A stretch of DNA of 64,000 nucleotides, taken from Clostridium luticellarii (GTDB lineage: Bacteria; Bacillota; Clostridia; Clostridiales; Clostridiaceae). Where the stretch lies: the NCBI RefSeq assembly GCF_002995845.1, contig NZ_PVXP01000012.1, forward strand, positions 1 to 64,000, given 5' to 3'. Both the position numbers and the translations under genes were made by a program. The notes under the pieces were generated by a model, which was not told where the DNA came from, did no database searches, and saw nothing but the letters and a program-made list of their open reading frames with translations. Below, in pieces: positions 36,764 through 46,287 of this stretch (position 1 is its first letter; every line of letters starts with the position of its first letter).

Positions 36764-38617
36764 ATGAATAGAGTTTCTGACAGTATATTGTCCAAGGTGG
36801 AAAAACCTGCACGCTATATTGGGGGAGAAATGAACTCTTATATAAAGGATAAAAATAAAGTGGACGTTAGATTCGCATTTTGTTTCCCCGATGTCTATGA
36901 GGTAGGCATGTCACATCTTGGTATGAAAATACTGTATTATATATTAAATGAGAGAAATGACACTTATTGTGAAAGGGTTTTTGCACCCTGGCCGGATATG
37001 GAAAAACTTATGAGAGAGAACCACATATATCTTTATGGATTGGAGAGCAGGGATCCCATAAGAGATTTTGATTTCATAGGTTTTACACTTCAATATGAGA
37101 TGAGCTACACCAATATTTTAAATATGCTGAATCTGTCAGGATTATCTGTCAGGGCTTCTGAAAGAGGTGAACAGGACCCTGTAGTTATATGTGGAGGTCC
37201 CTGTGCCTACAATCCTGAACCTCTGTGGGATATAGCAGATTTGTTTACCATAGGGGAAAGCGAAGAGCAGATAAATGAGATCATGGATCTATATAAGATG
37301 TATAAGGGCAGAAAAAAGAAATTTTTAAGGGAAGTATGCCACATAGAGGGAGTGTATGTTCCATCACTTTATAGTGTAAACTATAACGAGGATGGAACCA
37401 TAAAAAGTTTTGAACCAATTTATGAAGATGTTCCCAACCAGGTCACCAGGAGAATAATAAAAAATTTCAATGAAGTTCAATATCCTGATAGGCTTGTAGT
37501 CCCATTCACTGACATAGTGCATGACAGGATAGTCCTAGAGACCTTTAGAGGCTGTACAAGAGGATGCAGGTTTTGTCAGGCTGGTATGATATATAGGCCT
37601 GTTAGAGAAAAGAGCACTTCAAAATTATTGAAACAGGCAGATGAGCTCATAAAAAATACGGGTTACTCCGAGGTGTCTCTCACTTCTCTAAGTATATGTG
37701 ATTATTCTGATTTGAAAAATCTGGTTCATGGTTTTATAGAAAGGCATAAGAAGGATAAAGTGGGGGTGTCCCTTCCCTCCCTTAGAATAGATTCTTTTTC
37801 GGTGGACCTAATCAACGAAATACAGAAGGTGAGAAAAACCGGGCTGACTTTTGGGCCTGAAGCTGGAAGTCAGAGAATGAGAGATGTAATAAACAAGGGT
37901 GTTACGGAGGAAAATCTGATGAACTCTGTGTGCAGTGCCTTTAAGTCTGGATGGTCCACCATTAAATTGTATTTTATGATAGGACTTCCCTATGAGACCA
38001 TGGATGATATAAAGGGAATAGCAGATTTATCAGAAAAAGTAGTGAGGGAATATTACAAAGTTCCAAAGGAGATTCGAAAGAAGGGTCTTAAAGTAACAGT
38101 CAGCACCTCTATATTTGTACCAAAACCCTTCACTCCCTTTCAATGGACTCCCCAGATAAAAATGGAGGATGTGAAAGAGGAGATAAATGTGATAAGAAGT
38201 TCCATAAAAAGCAGACATGTGCTTTACAATTGGCATGAAAGCCCGCTTAGCTATCTGGAAGCCGTATTTGCAAGAGGAGACAGAAGAGTATGTGATGTAC
38301 TTATAAGGGCCTATGAAAAGGGGGCCCAATTTGACAGCTGGTCTGAATACTTCAAATTTGATGTATGGGAAAACGCTTTTAAGGAATGTGGTGTAGATGG
38401 AGATTTTTATGCCTACAGAAGCAGAGACTATGATGAGATACTTCCCTGGGATTTTATAAATGCAGGTGTAGATAAAAAGTTCTTGATAGATGAAAATGAA
38501 AATGCCAAGAATGCCCGGGTAACTCCAGATTGTAGACTAGGATGTAAAAACTGCGGTGTCAATGTTAATTTAGGAGGGAAATGTTTTGAGGGAACAGTAT
38601 CTGATAAAGTTCAGTAA
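36764..38617 (+). CDS. B12-binding-type radical SAM protein (TIGR03960 family)
   Basis: This 617-residue protein has an N-terminal B12-binding-like domain with VYEVGMSHLGMKILYYIL and VICGGPCAYNPEPL. The radical SAM cluster motif RGCTRGCRFCQAGMIYRP (CxxxCxxC, about 268-285) follows, and a C-terminal cysteine cluster is CRLGCKNCGVNVNLGGKC. The family is always paired with the following DUF2344 protein and often sits near rng/rplU. The substrate is unknown; a tRNA/rRNA modification has been suspected. The ATG at 36764 follows GAGGAGG. Confidence 0.9.
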   Translation: MNRVSDSILSKVEKPARYIGGEMNSYIKDKNKVDVRFAFCFPDVYEVGMSHLGMKILYYILNERNDTYCERVFAPWPDMEKLMRENHIYLYGLESRDPIRDFDFIGFTLQYEMSYTNILNMLNLSGLSVRASERGEQDPVVICGGPCAYNPEPLWDIADLFTIGESEEQINEIMDLYKMYKGRKKKFLREVCHIEGVYVPSLYSVNYNEDGTIKSFEPIYEDVPNQVTRRIIKNFNEVQYPDRLVVPFTDIVHDRIVLETFRGCTRGCRFCQAGMIYRPVREKSTSKLLKQADELIKNTGYSEVSLTSLSICDYSDLKNLVHGFIERHKKDKVGVSLPSLRIDSFSVDLINEIQKVRKTGLTFGPEAGSQRMRDVINKGVTEENLMNSVCSAFKSGWSTIKLYFMIGLPYETMDDIKGIADLSEKVVREYYKVPKEIRKKGLKVTVSTSIFVPKPFTPFQWTPQIKMEDVKEEINVIRSSIKSRHVLYNWHESPLSYLEAVFARGDRRVCDVLIRAYEKGAQFDSWSEYFKFDVWENAFKECGVDGDFYAYRSRDYDEILPWDFINAGVDKKFLIDENENAKNARVTPDCRLGCKNCGVNVNLGGKCFEGTVSDKVQ

Positions 38618-39299
38618 AGGACAGAACATAAAATTTATAGGACATCTTGATTTGATGAGAACTCTCCAGAGGATGATAAGGAGATCCGGTATACCTGCAG
38701 AATACTCCCGGGGATTCAATCCACACATAAATATGTCCATAGCACAGCCGCTTTCTGTAGGGGTTTATTCTTGTGGAGAATATATGGATTTATATTTGGA
38801 GCAGAGTATTTCAGAAAAAAAGGTTATGGAAAAATTAAATAACAGTGCACCCTCCGGAATAAGGATATTAAAAGTGAACAAGGTAAAAAGAGTTGAAAAT
38901 AGAAAGGTGTTTAAATCCATGGCAGCAATAAGTGCGGCTGAATATTTAATAGGCATGCAGTACAATAATGCTGATAAATTAAAAGAAAACATGGATGATC
39001 TAATGAATAGGGAACACTGGTATGATTTGAAAAAGACTAAAAGAGGAGAGAGCAGAGTAGACATTAAAACACTGGTAAAAAAGATAGATTGTACTTTTGA
39101 AAATGGCAGATTGATTTTAAATGCCTTGATTTCCTGCGGAAGTACAGAAAATTTATCGCCGCAGCTCCTGGTTCATTTCATACAATATAATACTGAAAAT
39201 GCAGATAAGGAGAGTTTTGTTGAAATAATGAGGAAGGAACTATATGGACAGTTGGATCATGCTTTAGTTCCACTCAGCGAGTATGTGAACTGTATATGA
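38586..39299 (+). CDS. Radical SAM-linked protein (TIGR03936/DUF2344)
   Basis: This 237-residue protein starts at TTG behind AGGAGG and overlaps the previous gene by 32 bases. The family opening FSKGQNIKFIGHLDLMRTLQ and EYSRGFNPHINMSIAQPLSV are present. It occurs fused or adjacent to TIGR03960 proteins, so the two probably act as one unit. The function is unknown. Confidence 0.9.
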   Translation: MREQYLIKFSKGQNIKFIGHLDLMRTLQRMIRRSGIPAEYSRGFNPHINMSIAQPLSVGVYSCGEYMDLYLEQSISEKKVMEKLNNSAPSGIRILKVNKVKRVENRKVFKSMAAISAAEYLIGMQYNNADKLKENMDDLMNREHWYDLKKTKRGESRVDIKTLVKKIDCTFENGRLILNALISCGSTENLSPQLLVHFIQYNTENADKESFVEIMRKELYGQLDHALVPLSEYVNCI

Positions 39300-39335
39300 C
39301 AGAAGATGATTTTTAAAGAAAGGAGAGATCTGTGC

Positions 39336-40775
39336 TTGAGGGAGATATTTGTGGAAAGAAATGGGGGACTTTTAAGAATCATTATAAGACAAAATGGTAT
39401 TTTAAAGGAATGTCTTATTGAGGAACAAAAGGGTGATGCGTATCCAGGAGAGGTGTACAATGGTGTGGTTAAAAACATAGTTCCTGCTATAAAATGTGCT
39501 TTTATAGATATAGGGTGTGGTAAAAATGCCTATATGTACATGGACAGTAAATTCAAAAATCTGAACTTGAAAAAGGGAGAAAAGCTTCTTGTACAGGTGG
39601 TTAAGGAAAGCTATGGGAAAAAAGGAGCCAAAGTGGTTAATAGTATAAGTATACCAGGGAAATACTGTGTTTTAGATGATTTTATCCATAATGTACAATT
39701 TTCAAAAAAGATAGATGACAGGGATTTCAAAAATAGAATAGCAAAAAATATAAAACTGCCTGCAGATGTGGGAGTTATGATAAGGACTGATGCCCAGAAT
39801 GTGAATGTAGATGCTGTAAATAATGAAATAAATAAATTGTATGAAGATTATAGTAGTATAGAGAAAAAAGGGCGTTATTCATTAAAACCGGGATTGATAT
39901 TTGAAAGCGGCGGAATACTCGGCGAAACTCTCAGGGACAAATTAAATGATGATAAGTTTAAAATATATGTAGACAATGAAAAAGATTATGCCTGTGTGCA
40001 GAATTTTTTGAGATATGTATGCAATGTGGATGTGGAACTGATACTGCACCAGGATAATAGGAACTTGTTTTCATATTATAATCTGGAAAAGGAAATATTG
40101 AAGCTGAGAAACAGCAGGGTAGAATTGAGCTGTGGCGGATACATAATAATAAACAGAACAGAAGCTATGTTTGTAATAGACGTGAATTCAGGTAAAAATA
40201 CAAAAAACAATACTATGAATAAAACCGTACTCAGTACTAATCTGCAGGCTGCAGAGGAAATTTCCAGACAGATAATACTCAGAAATTTAAATGGAATAAT
40301 TTTGATAGATTTCATAGATATGGATAGACAAGAAGACAAAGAAAGAGTTTTGTGTAAATTGAAAAGTGGGTTTTCAAATGATAAAAATAAAATCCTGATA
40401 TATGATTTTACAGAACTTAACCTGGTACAGATAGCGAGAAGGAGAAAGGGAAAACCCATATATGACTATATAGAGGAAAATTGTGCATGCTGCAGCGGCA
40501 TTGGAAAGAAAATAAAGCTGTCCTATATGGTTCTGCTCATTGGAAATGAAATTTTAAATATGAGCAGGGAAAAAAATATAAAAAATATTCATATCCAGAT
40601 AAATTCATATTATAAAAAAGAAATAGAAAAAGATTTACAGGGCTTTGTAAAGAACATAGGGGCTGATAATATGACGGTTTATATTACCTATAAAGATAAG
40701 TTATTCATGTATAAATTGGAACCTCTTGTATTTGAAAGTCAGCTGGAGCAGCTTGAAATGTTTAAAGTAAATTGA
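39336..40775 (+). CDS. rng: Ribonuclease G/E
   Basis: This 479-residue endoribonuclease for rRNA and mRNA processing has an S1-like RNA-binding domain (about 30-120, GDAYPGEVYNGVVKNIVPAI) and catalytic metal residues in FVIDVNSGKN and GIILIDFIDMD. A C-terminal zinc-link-like CACCSGIGKK is present. The TTG at 39336 is chosen because AAAGGAGAG lies upstream and LREIFVERNG aligns with the usual N-terminus; an ATG 10 codons earlier has no site. Confidence 0.9.
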   Translation: MREIFVERNGGLLRIIIRQNGILKECLIEEQKGDAYPGEVYNGVVKNIVPAIKCAFIDIGCGKNAYMYMDSKFKNLNLKKGEKLLVQVVKESYGKKGAKVVNSISIPGKYCVLDDFIHNVQFSKKIDDRDFKNRIAKNIKLPADVGVMIRTDAQNVNVDAVNNEINKLYEDYSSIEKKGRYSLKPGLIFESGGILGETLRDKLNDDKFKIYVDNEKDYACVQNFLRYVCNVDVELILHQDNRNLFSYYNLEKEILKLRNSRVELSCGGYIIINRTEAMFVIDVNSGKNTKNNTMNKTVLSTNLQAAEEISRQIILRNLNGIILIDFIDMDRQEDKERVLCKLKSGFSNDKNKILIYDFTELNLVQIARRRKGKPIYDYIEENCACCSGIGKKIKLSYMVLLIGNEILNMSREKNIKNIHIQINSYYKKEIEKDLQGFVKNIGADNMTVYITYKDKLFMYKLEPLVFESQLEQLEMFKVN

Positions 40776-40810
40776 ATCCAAAAAGCTTTACAAAGAGAGG
40801 TATATGTGTT

Positions 40811-40905
40811 AAAATGACACCTGTAGACCGCTCGAAAGAGGTTTAAATTATGCTGAAAAAGATTCTGTATATACCTTTTAGGCGAGACTGGATTGAGGAG
40901 GTGTT
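40811..40905 (+). promoter_or_regulatory. Putative ribosomal L21 autoregulatory leader
   Basis: The 5' region of rplU contains ACACCTGTAGACCGCTCGAAAGAGG and ends GGCGAGACTGG before the ribosome site, as in the L21 leader class of Firmicutes, where L21 represses its own operon. Recognised by eye only. Confidence 0.5.
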
Positions 40906-40909
40906 TTGA

Positions 40910-41224
40910 ATGTATGCGGTTATAGAAACTGGAGGAAAACAGTATAAAGTTGCAGAAGGAGACGTAATTTACGTTGAGAAACTGGATGCTGAAGTTGATT
41001 CAACAGTTGAACTTGGAAATGTACTTATAGTGAGTAAGGACGATGAAGGATTGGTTGTTGGGAAACCTGTAGTTGAGGGAGCCAAGGTAAATGCCAAGGT
41101 TTTAGCTCAGGGAAAATCCAAAAAAGTTGTGGTATTTAAGTATAAAGCTAAAAAGGATTACAGGAAAAAACAGGGTCATAGACAGCCTTATACAAAATTG
41201 CAGATTGAAAAAATTGATGCATAA
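40910..41224 (+). CDS. rplU: 50S ribosomal protein L21
   Basis: This 104-residue protein starts [18 protein letters not shown], with the conserved [19 protein letters not shown] and a basic tail [16 protein letters not shown]. It is first gene of rplU-prp-rpmA. GAGGAGG precedes the ATG. Confidence 0.98.
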   Translation: MYAVIETGGKQYKVAEGDVIYVEKLDAEVDSTVELGNVLIVSKDDEGLVVGKPVVEGAKVNAKVLAQGKSKKVVVFKYKAKKDYRKKQGHRQPYTKLQIEKIDA

Positions 41225-41226
41225 TT

Positions 41227-41553
41227 ATGATTAGAGTAATATTTGATAAAAAAGATGGTAATTTGGTTTCAGTTTCACTTCAGGGTCATGCGGAATGGTC
41301 AAAGCAGGGATATGACCTGGTTTGCAGTGCTGTTTCAGCTGTATCCCAAAGTACTGTAATTGGGATAATTGAAGTGCTGAAATTAAATCTTGACTATTCC
41401 AGAAAAGATGGATTCTTGAGTTTTTCTCTGGAGGATATGGAAGAAAAAGATATTTTAAGATGTCAGGTACTTATGGAAACTATGTTACTTTCTTTGAAGA
41501 GTATAGAGATTAATTTTGGTAAATATATAAGTGTAAAAGTGAAGGAGGTGTAG
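41227..41553 (+). CDS. prp: Ribosomal-processing cysteine protease Prp
   Basis: This 108-residue protease removes the N-terminal extension of L27. The catalytic His ([20 protein letters not shown], His about 22) and Cys (about 34) are in place. It lies between rplU and rpmA, 2 bases after rplU. Confidence 0.95.
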   Translation: MIRVIFDKKDGNLVSVSLQGHAEWSKQGYDLVCSAVSAVSQSTVIGIIEVLKLNLDYSRKDGFLSFSLEDMEEKDILRCQVLMETMLLSLKSIEINFGKYISVKVKEV

Positions 41554-41557
41554 TTGC

Positions 41558-41860
41558 ATGATGATCATGGACCTTCAGCTGTTTGCTCATAAAAAAGGAG
41601 TAGGTAGCTCAAGAAACGGTAGAGACAGTGAGTCAAAGAGGCTTGGAGTTAAATCTGCTGACGGACAATTTGTTTTGGCAGGCAATATATTGGTGAGACA
41701 GAGGGGAACTAAAATCCATCCAGGAAATAATGTGGGTAGAGGCTCTGATGATACTCTGTTTTCGAAAATTGACGGCGTAGTTAAATATGAGAGAATGGGA
41801 AAGACTAAAAAAAGAGCAAGTGTATACCCTTTAGAGGTAGAAGAATTAGCAGCTGAATAG
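41558..41860 (+). CDS. rpmA: 50S ribosomal protein L27 with Prp-cleaved leader
   Basis: This 100-residue protein opens with an extension [18 protein letters not shown], whose LQLFA/HKKG junction is the known Prp cleavage site, exposing the functional HKKG end near the peptidyl transferase centre. GAAGGAGG precedes the start. Confidence 0.97.
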   Translation: MMIMDLQLFAHKKGVGSSRNGRDSESKRLGVKSADGQFVLAGNILVRQRGTKIHPGNNVGRGSDDTLFSKIDGVVKYERMGKTKKRASVYPLEVEELAAE

Positions 41861-41867
41861 TGTTATT

Positions 41868-41893
41868 GGGCACCCTTATAGGGGTGCTTTTTT
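41868..41893 (+). terminator. Terminator after rpmA
   Basis: GCACCC-ttatag-GGGTGC with six T. Confidence 0.85.
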
Positions 41894-41920
41894 AAACCTG
41901 TGTGTTCTTTTTGAGTGAGT

Positions 41921-41988
41921 CAATCCAGGGGCGTAGCAGTTCTTAACCTGCCATGTTGTGAAACTGGGAGGTTTAGAAATCCATCGGG
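41921..41988 (+). ncRNA. Structured RNA-like repeat, copy 1 of 2 (upstream of obgE)
   Basis: Shared 5' block CAATCCAGGGGCGTAGCAG, then TTCTTAACCT paired with AGGTTTAGAA, an apical stem around CCA-tgttgtgaaact-GGG, and a 3' block CCATCGGG. Copy 2 keeps the outer blocks base for base, while the apical stem differs in sequence and remains paired. That pattern indicates selected RNA structure rather than chance repetition. It belongs to no class I can name. Confidence 0.6.
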
Positions 41989-41996
41989 TAAGGTGA

Positions 41997-42055
41997 TTCT
42001 TAGGTTCGTGGAAATTTGCTTCTAAGAAGGATCTTTCTTGGGAGGAACCTTAGAA
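41997..42055 (+). repeat. Middle hairpin between the two repeat copies
   Basis: TTCTTAGGTTC pairs with GAACCTTAGAA (one mismatch) around an inner AAGAAGG...TTTCTT segment. Its arms echo the TTCTTAACCT/AGGTTTAGAA arms of the flanking copies, so the region is three related hairpins in a row. Confidence 0.5.
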
Positions 42056-42059
42056 GAAC

Positions 42060-42131
42060 CAATCCAGGGGCGTAGCAGTTCTTAACCTGCCAGTCATAAG
42101 ACTGGGAGGTTTAGAAATGATAGCCATCGGG
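42060..42131 (+). ncRNA. Structured RNA-like repeat, copy 2 of 2 (upstream of obgE)
   Basis: Same order as copy 1: CAATCCAGGGGCGTAGCAG, TTCTTAACCT/AGGTTTAGAA, a perfect apical stem CCAGTC-ataa-GACTGG, then CCATCGGG. It ends 34 bases before the obgE ATG. It could be a tandem riboswitch-like or protein-binding leader for obgE. Confidence 0.6.
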
Positions 42132-42165
42132 CAAACTAAATATAATAGAAGGGAAGTGATTTGAG

Positions 42166-43440
42166 ATGTTTGTGGACACAGCCAGAATATTCGTCAGATC
42201 CGGAAAAGGTGGAGATGGTTCCGTTTCTTTTAGAAGAGAAAAATATGTACCACTGGGAGGACCAGATGGCGGAGATGGTGGAAAAGGCGGAGATGTTGTA
42301 TTGGTAGTAGATACAGATATGACCACTTTGCTGGATTTTGCATATAAGAAAAAATATGCAGCTGAAGATGGTGGAAATGGTCTTGGCTCCAAATGTTTTG
42401 GAAAAAATGGAGAGAATCTTTATATAAAAGTACCTCTCGGCACAGTTGTAAGAGATGTAGAAAGCAATAAAATAATATCAGATTTGTCCCACCCGGGCGA
42501 CAGATGCCTGGTGGTAAAAGGAGGAAAAGGTGGAAGGGGAAATGTCAGATTTGCTACTTCTGTAAGGCAGGCACCTGATTTTGCCGAACCGGGAATGCCA
42601 GGCGAAGAAAGGTATGTAAGTCTTGAATTGAAGATACTTGCAGATGTAGGACTTGTGGGATTTCCCAATGTAGGTAAGTCTACTCTTCTGTCCGTAGTTA
42701 CTAAAGCAACACCCAAAATTGCAAATTATCATTTTACAACATTATCCCCTAATCTTGGTGTAGTTGATGTACCGGGAATTAAGAGTTTTATAATGGCTGA
42801 TATACCGGGTATAATTGAAGGAGCAGCAGAAGGGGTAGGACTTGGAATAGAATTTTTGAGACATATTGAAAGAACCAGAGTCCTGATACATGTAGTGGAC
42901 ATATCAGGTATAGAGGGAAGAAATCCTCTGGAAGATTTTATTAAAATAAATGAAGAACTGAAAAAATATGATGTGAAGCTTTGGGATAGACCTCAGATAA
43001 TTGCTGCAAACAAGGCAGATATGTTATATGATGATAAATTATTTGAGAATTTTAAGAATGAGGTTAAGAAATTAGGTTACACCAAAGTTTTTAAAATATC
43101 TGCTGTTACACAAAAGGGAATAAAAGAGCTCATGCAGGAAACTGCAGCTATGCTTGATTTAATACCTGTTACTGATGTTGAAATAAGTGAGGAGGATAGA
43201 TTTATTCCCCAGGAAAAGAAGTTCACTTATAACATAAGAAAAGAAGGAAATGTCTATATAGTTGAGGGAAGCTTTGTGGACAGATTACTGGACAGCGTAA
43301 ATGTAAATGATCCTGATGAATTGAGATATTTTTATAAAGTGCTGAAAAATAAAGGAGTCATCAAGGAATTAGTGGATAGTGGAATTAAAGATGGGGACAT
43401 AGTAAGACTCAACAATTTTGAATTTGACTACGTGATGTAA
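42166..43440 (+). CDS. obgE: Ribosome-associated GTPase Obg
   Basis: This 424-residue GTPase acts in 50S assembly and stress response. A glycine-rich OBG domain (1-157, [14 protein letters not shown]) is followed by the G domain with G1 GFPNVGKST (about 165-173), DIPGIIEGA and AANKADM. The C-terminal OCT domain spans about 345-424. GAAGGGAAG precedes the ATG. It is preceded by the tandem structured repeats. Confidence 0.97.
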   Translation: MFVDTARIFVRSGKGGDGSVSFRREKYVPLGGPDGGDGGKGGDVVLVVDTDMTTLLDFAYKKKYAAEDGGNGLGSKCFGKNGENLYIKVPLGTVVRDVESNKIISDLSHPGDRCLVVKGGKGGRGNVRFATSVRQAPDFAEPGMPGEERYVSLELKILADVGLVGFPNVGKSTLLSVVTKATPKIANYHFTTLSPNLGVVDVPGIKSFIMADIPGIIEGAAEGVGLGIEFLRHIERTRVLIHVVDISGIEGRNPLEDFIKINEELKKYDVKLWDRPQIIAANKADMLYDDKLFENFKNEVKKLGYTKVFKISAVTQKGIKELMQETAAMLDLIPVTDVEISEEDRFIPQEKKFTYNIRKEGNVYIVEGSFVDRLLDSVNVNDPDELRYFYKVLKNKGVIKELVDSGIKDGDIVRLNNFEFDYVM

Positions 43441-43465
43441 TCTATAAATAAATGGGGAGAAACAG

Positions 43466-44077
43466 ATGATTAAAAAAGCTATTTTTGGAGGAACTTTTGA
43501 TCCAATACACATTGGACACATACACATAGCTTATGAAGCATTGTATATGCTGAAATTAGACAAGGTGGTATTTGTGCCAACTGGCAATCCGCCTCATAAA
43601 TCAAAAGAGGATATAACAGATGCTCTTTTGAGGCATAAGATGGTAAAAGAGGCTATTAAATCAGAGGACAAATTCACTGTAAGCGATTATGAAATAAGCA
43701 GACCCAATTTAAGTTATACTTATAATACTCTAAAATATTTTAGCGATCTTGAAAAGCAGACTCAATGGTATTTCCTTGTAGGGATGGATTGTCTGATGGA
43801 CCTTGAAAACTGGAATAAAATAGAGGATATATTTAAATTGTGCCAATTTATAGTATTTAACAGACCCAGCTTTCCGGCATTTACGATGAAGAGTATAAAA
43901 GAAAAAAAGAAAAAAATTGAGGACAGGTATTCTACTGAGATCATATATTTAAATGCACCACTTTTGGATATTTCCTCTACTACCATAAGAAAAAATATAA
44001 GTGAAGGAAGAAATGTAAATTATCTTTTACCGGGAAATGTTTCCCGTATTATTAAACAACTTGGTCTTTATAAATAG
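43466..44077 (+). CDS. nadD: Nicotinate-nucleotide adenylyltransferase
   Basis: This 203-residue enzyme forms deamido-NAD from nicotinate mononucleotide and ATP. The nucleotidyltransferase motif [16 protein letters not shown] (about 7-22) and the late [12 protein letters not shown] are intact. It is in the usual obgE-nadD-yqeK order. Confidence 0.96.
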   Translation: MIKKAIFGGTFDPIHIGHIHIAYEALYMLKLDKVVFVPTGNPPHKSKEDITDALLRHKMVKEAIKSEDKFTVSDYEISRPNLSYTYNTLKYFSDLEKQTQWYFLVGMDCLMDLENWNKIEDIFKLCQFIVFNRPSFPAFTMKSIKEKKKKIEDRYSTEIIYLNAPLLDISSTTIRKNISEGRNVNYLLPGNVSRIIKQLGLYK

Positions 44078-44108
44078 TTTTATAATTTTTATTTTGGAGT
44101 GATAATTG

Positions 44109-44684
44109 ATGTGGAATGAGGAACAGATTATAGAGTACTTAAAGGAAAAGTTAAAGAAAAGCAGATATGAACACAGTTTGAGTGTAAGAGATACGGCTAT
44201 AAAAATGGCTAAAATTTATAATGCAGATGTTAAAAAGGCAGGTACGGCAGGGCTGGTTCATGACTGTGCAAAATATATGTCAAACGGGCAAATACTGTCT
44301 ATAGCAGAGCAAAATGGAATGGAAGTAGATGAAGTAGCTAGAGCAAATCCACAACTTCTGCACGGCAGTATTGCTGCTGTAATAGCAAAAAATATCATGG
44401 GAATTTGTGATGAGGATATATTAAGTGCCGTGAAATATCATACTACAGGTAAAAAAAATATGAATATTCTAGAGAAAATAGTATATATTTCGGATTACAT
44501 AGAACCTTTAAGAGATTTTCCAGGGGTAGAAGAACTCAGGGAAAAGGCCCTTACGGATTTAAACGGGGCTCTGCTGGATGCCTTTAACAACACTATAAAG
44601 GTTGTGATAAGCAGAAATCAATTACTTCATTTAAATACAATTCAGGGAAGAAACTATTTAATATATAAGACTTTGCATCTGTAA
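44109..44684 (+). CDS. yqeK: HD-domain Ap4A hydrolase, YqeK family
   Basis: This 191-residue protein has metal-binding HD motifs R-YEHSLSV and LVHDCAKYM, with HGSIAAV and YISDYIEPLRDF further on. The family hydrolyses diadenosine tetraphosphate symmetrically to ADP. The ATG at 44109 follows TTGGAGTGA. Confidence 0.92.
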   Translation: MWNEEQIIEYLKEKLKKSRYEHSLSVRDTAIKMAKIYNADVKKAGTAGLVHDCAKYMSNGQILSIAEQNGMEVDEVARANPQLLHGSIAAVIAKNIMGICDEDILSAVKYHTTGKKNMNILEKIVYISDYIEPLRDFPGVEELREKALTDLNGALLDAFNNTIKVVISRNQLLHLNTIQGRNYLIYKTLHL

Positions 44685-44710
44685 TTTTATAGACATAATT
44701 CTCTAAATAT

Positions 44711-44740
44711 TTAACATTAGATATGAAAATTTGATATAAT
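44711..44740 (+). promoter_or_regulatory. Promoter of the RidA gene
   Basis: TTAACA (44711-44716), an 18-base spacer and TATAAT (44735-44740), preceded by TG two bases before the -10. Confidence 0.6.
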
Positions 44741-44811
44741 GATGTTGTTACATATTGCAGGCTGATGTTTTATTTTAGTATATTCAATTAGATTTTACAA
44801 GGAGGGTTATT

Positions 44812-45192
44812 ATGAAAAAGAATATAATAAGTACAAAAAAGGCACCTGGAGCCGTAGGACCGTATTCCCAGGCTGTTAAGGTGGGAAACTTTTTATTCAC
44901 TTCAGGTCAGATTCCATTGGATCCTGCAACTGGAGAGCTTATCTCAGATGATATTAAAAAAGCTACTGAAAGGTCACTTGAAAATATAAAGGCACTGCTT
45001 AAAGAAGCAGGTACATCCTTTGATAAAGTTGTTAAGACCACTGTATATGTAAAAAATATGTCTGATTTTGCAGCTGTAAATGAAGTTTATGCAGCGTATT
45101 TTAAAAAAGATATGCCTGCAAGATCCTGCGTGGAAGTAAAACTTCCCAAAGATGCATTGGTTGAAATAGAAGTAATAGCATTGGTGGATTAA
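44812..45192 (+). CDS. ridA: RidA/YjgF enamine deaminase
   Basis: This 126-residue trimeric enzyme hydrolyses reactive 2-aminoacrylate-type enamines made by PLP enzymes. The motif [21 protein letters not shown] with the catalytic Arg is present, and the opening is [17 protein letters not shown]. It has its own promoter and is monocistronic. Confidence 0.95.
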   Translation: MKKNIISTKKAPGAVGPYSQAVKVGNFLFTSGQIPLDPATGELISDDIKKATERSLENIKALLKEAGTSFDKVVKTTVYVKNMSDFAAVNEVYAAYFKKDMPARSCVEVKLPKDALVEIEVIALVD

Positions 45193-45201
45193 ATGGAACA
45201 T

Positions 45202-45239
45202 AGTCAAAGAGTGAACTTTTAAAGGTTCACTCTTTGACT
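45202..45239 (+). terminator. Palindrome after ridA
   Basis: AGTCAAAGAGTGAAC pairs with GTTCACTCTTTGACT. No long T tract follows immediately, so it is terminator-like. Confidence 0.6.
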
Positions 45240-45296
45240 GTTAAGATTTATTTTTTCTATTTTAGGCATGGATAGATAGGGAAAGGATTATATTGC

Positions 45297-46196
45297 ATGG
45301 AAGAAAATAAAATAGTATTTAAGGTGAGACAGGAAGATGAAGGATTGAAGCTAAGAGCATATTTAAAAAAGGTTCAGAGGCTTTCCAGCAGACTTATAAA
45401 AGGGGCGGCTTTAAGTGGGAGACTGGAGATAGACAATAAAAGAGTGAAACTAAATCATATAGTAAAGACCGGAGAAAGTGTATCTTTAAATCTTATAAAG
45501 GAAGAATCCCAGAATATTGAGCCTGAAAAAATGGATATACAGGTGGTATATGAAGACAAGGATATAATAGTTGTAAACAAACAGCCTGGTATAGTTGTCC
45601 ATCCTACCAGAAGCTATCCCAATGGTACCCTGGCCAATGGAATTATCTATTATTTTAGAAAAAAGGGAGAGAACTGCATAGTCAGATTGGTGAGCAGATT
45701 GGACATGGATACCTCTGGACTTATAATAGTGGGAAAGAATCAATTTGCACATATGTGCCTGGCCAGGGATATGAAAAGCAAGAACTTCCAGAAAAGTTAC
45801 ATAGCTGTTATTCACGGAAAGATGGATGATGAAGAAGGAACTATAGATTTACCCATATACAGAAATAAAGAAGCCGGAATAAAGAGGGTTATAGACGAGA
45901 GAGGCCAGAAAAGTGTAACCCATTATAAAGTAATGGATAATTTTAAAAATGCTCAGCTATTGAGGCTTACTCTTGAAACTGGAAGGACCCATCAGATAAG
46001 GGTTCATTTAAGTTATTTAGGTCATCCGCTGTATGGAGATTCACTCTATGGATTAGAAGATGACAGCCAGTATATAAAAAGGCAGGCACTTCATGCCTAT
46101 GGACTTAAATTTCCCCACCCGAGAGGCGACAGACTGATGGAGCTTAAATGTGATATTCCCCAGGATATTTTGGATCTGATAAACAAAATAAGTTGA
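45297..46196 (+). CDS. RluA/RluD-family pseudouridine synthase
   Basis: The protein has 299 residues. An S4-like RNA-binding domain lies at about 15-70, then the catalytic domain with RLVSRLDMDTSGLIIVGKN (catalytic Asp about 137) and ETGRTHQIRVHLSYLGHPLYG. It modifies uridines in rRNA or tRNA; the exact target cannot be read. A weak GGAAAGGA lies before the ATG. Confidence 0.92.
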   Translation: MEENKIVFKVRQEDEGLKLRAYLKKVQRLSSRLIKGAALSGRLEIDNKRVKLNHIVKTGESVSLNLIKEESQNIEPEKMDIQVVYEDKDIIVVNKQPGIVVHPTRSYPNGTLANGIIYYFRKKGENCIVRLVSRLDMDTSGLIIVGKNQFAHMCLARDMKSKNFQKSYIAVIHGKMDDEEGTIDLPIYRNKEAGIKRVIDERGQKSVTHYKVMDNFKNAQLLRLTLETGRTHQIRVHLSYLGHPLYGDSLYGLEDDSQYIKRQALHAYGLKFPHPRGDRLMELKCDIPQDILDLINKIS

Positions 46197-46236
46197 AGCT
46201 TTGATATTGAATATCTAAAGCCTCAACTTATTTATT
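46187..46236. terminator. Bidirectional terminator between convergent genes
   Basis: AATAAGTTGA pairs with TCAACTTATT, with an inner GCTTTGATATT/ATATCTAAAGC stem. It serves the pseudouridine synthase gene and the convergent carboxypeptidase gene. Confidence 0.7.
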
Positions 46237-46287
46237 AACTGCTCTGAAAAATATTTTTTATCAAAAATTGGCAAATATCATTTAAAA

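Noticed and set aside
41921-42131. CRISPR array
   Set aside because: Only two copies, each with internal stem structure and ~70 bases long; no regular short spacers and no cas genes.
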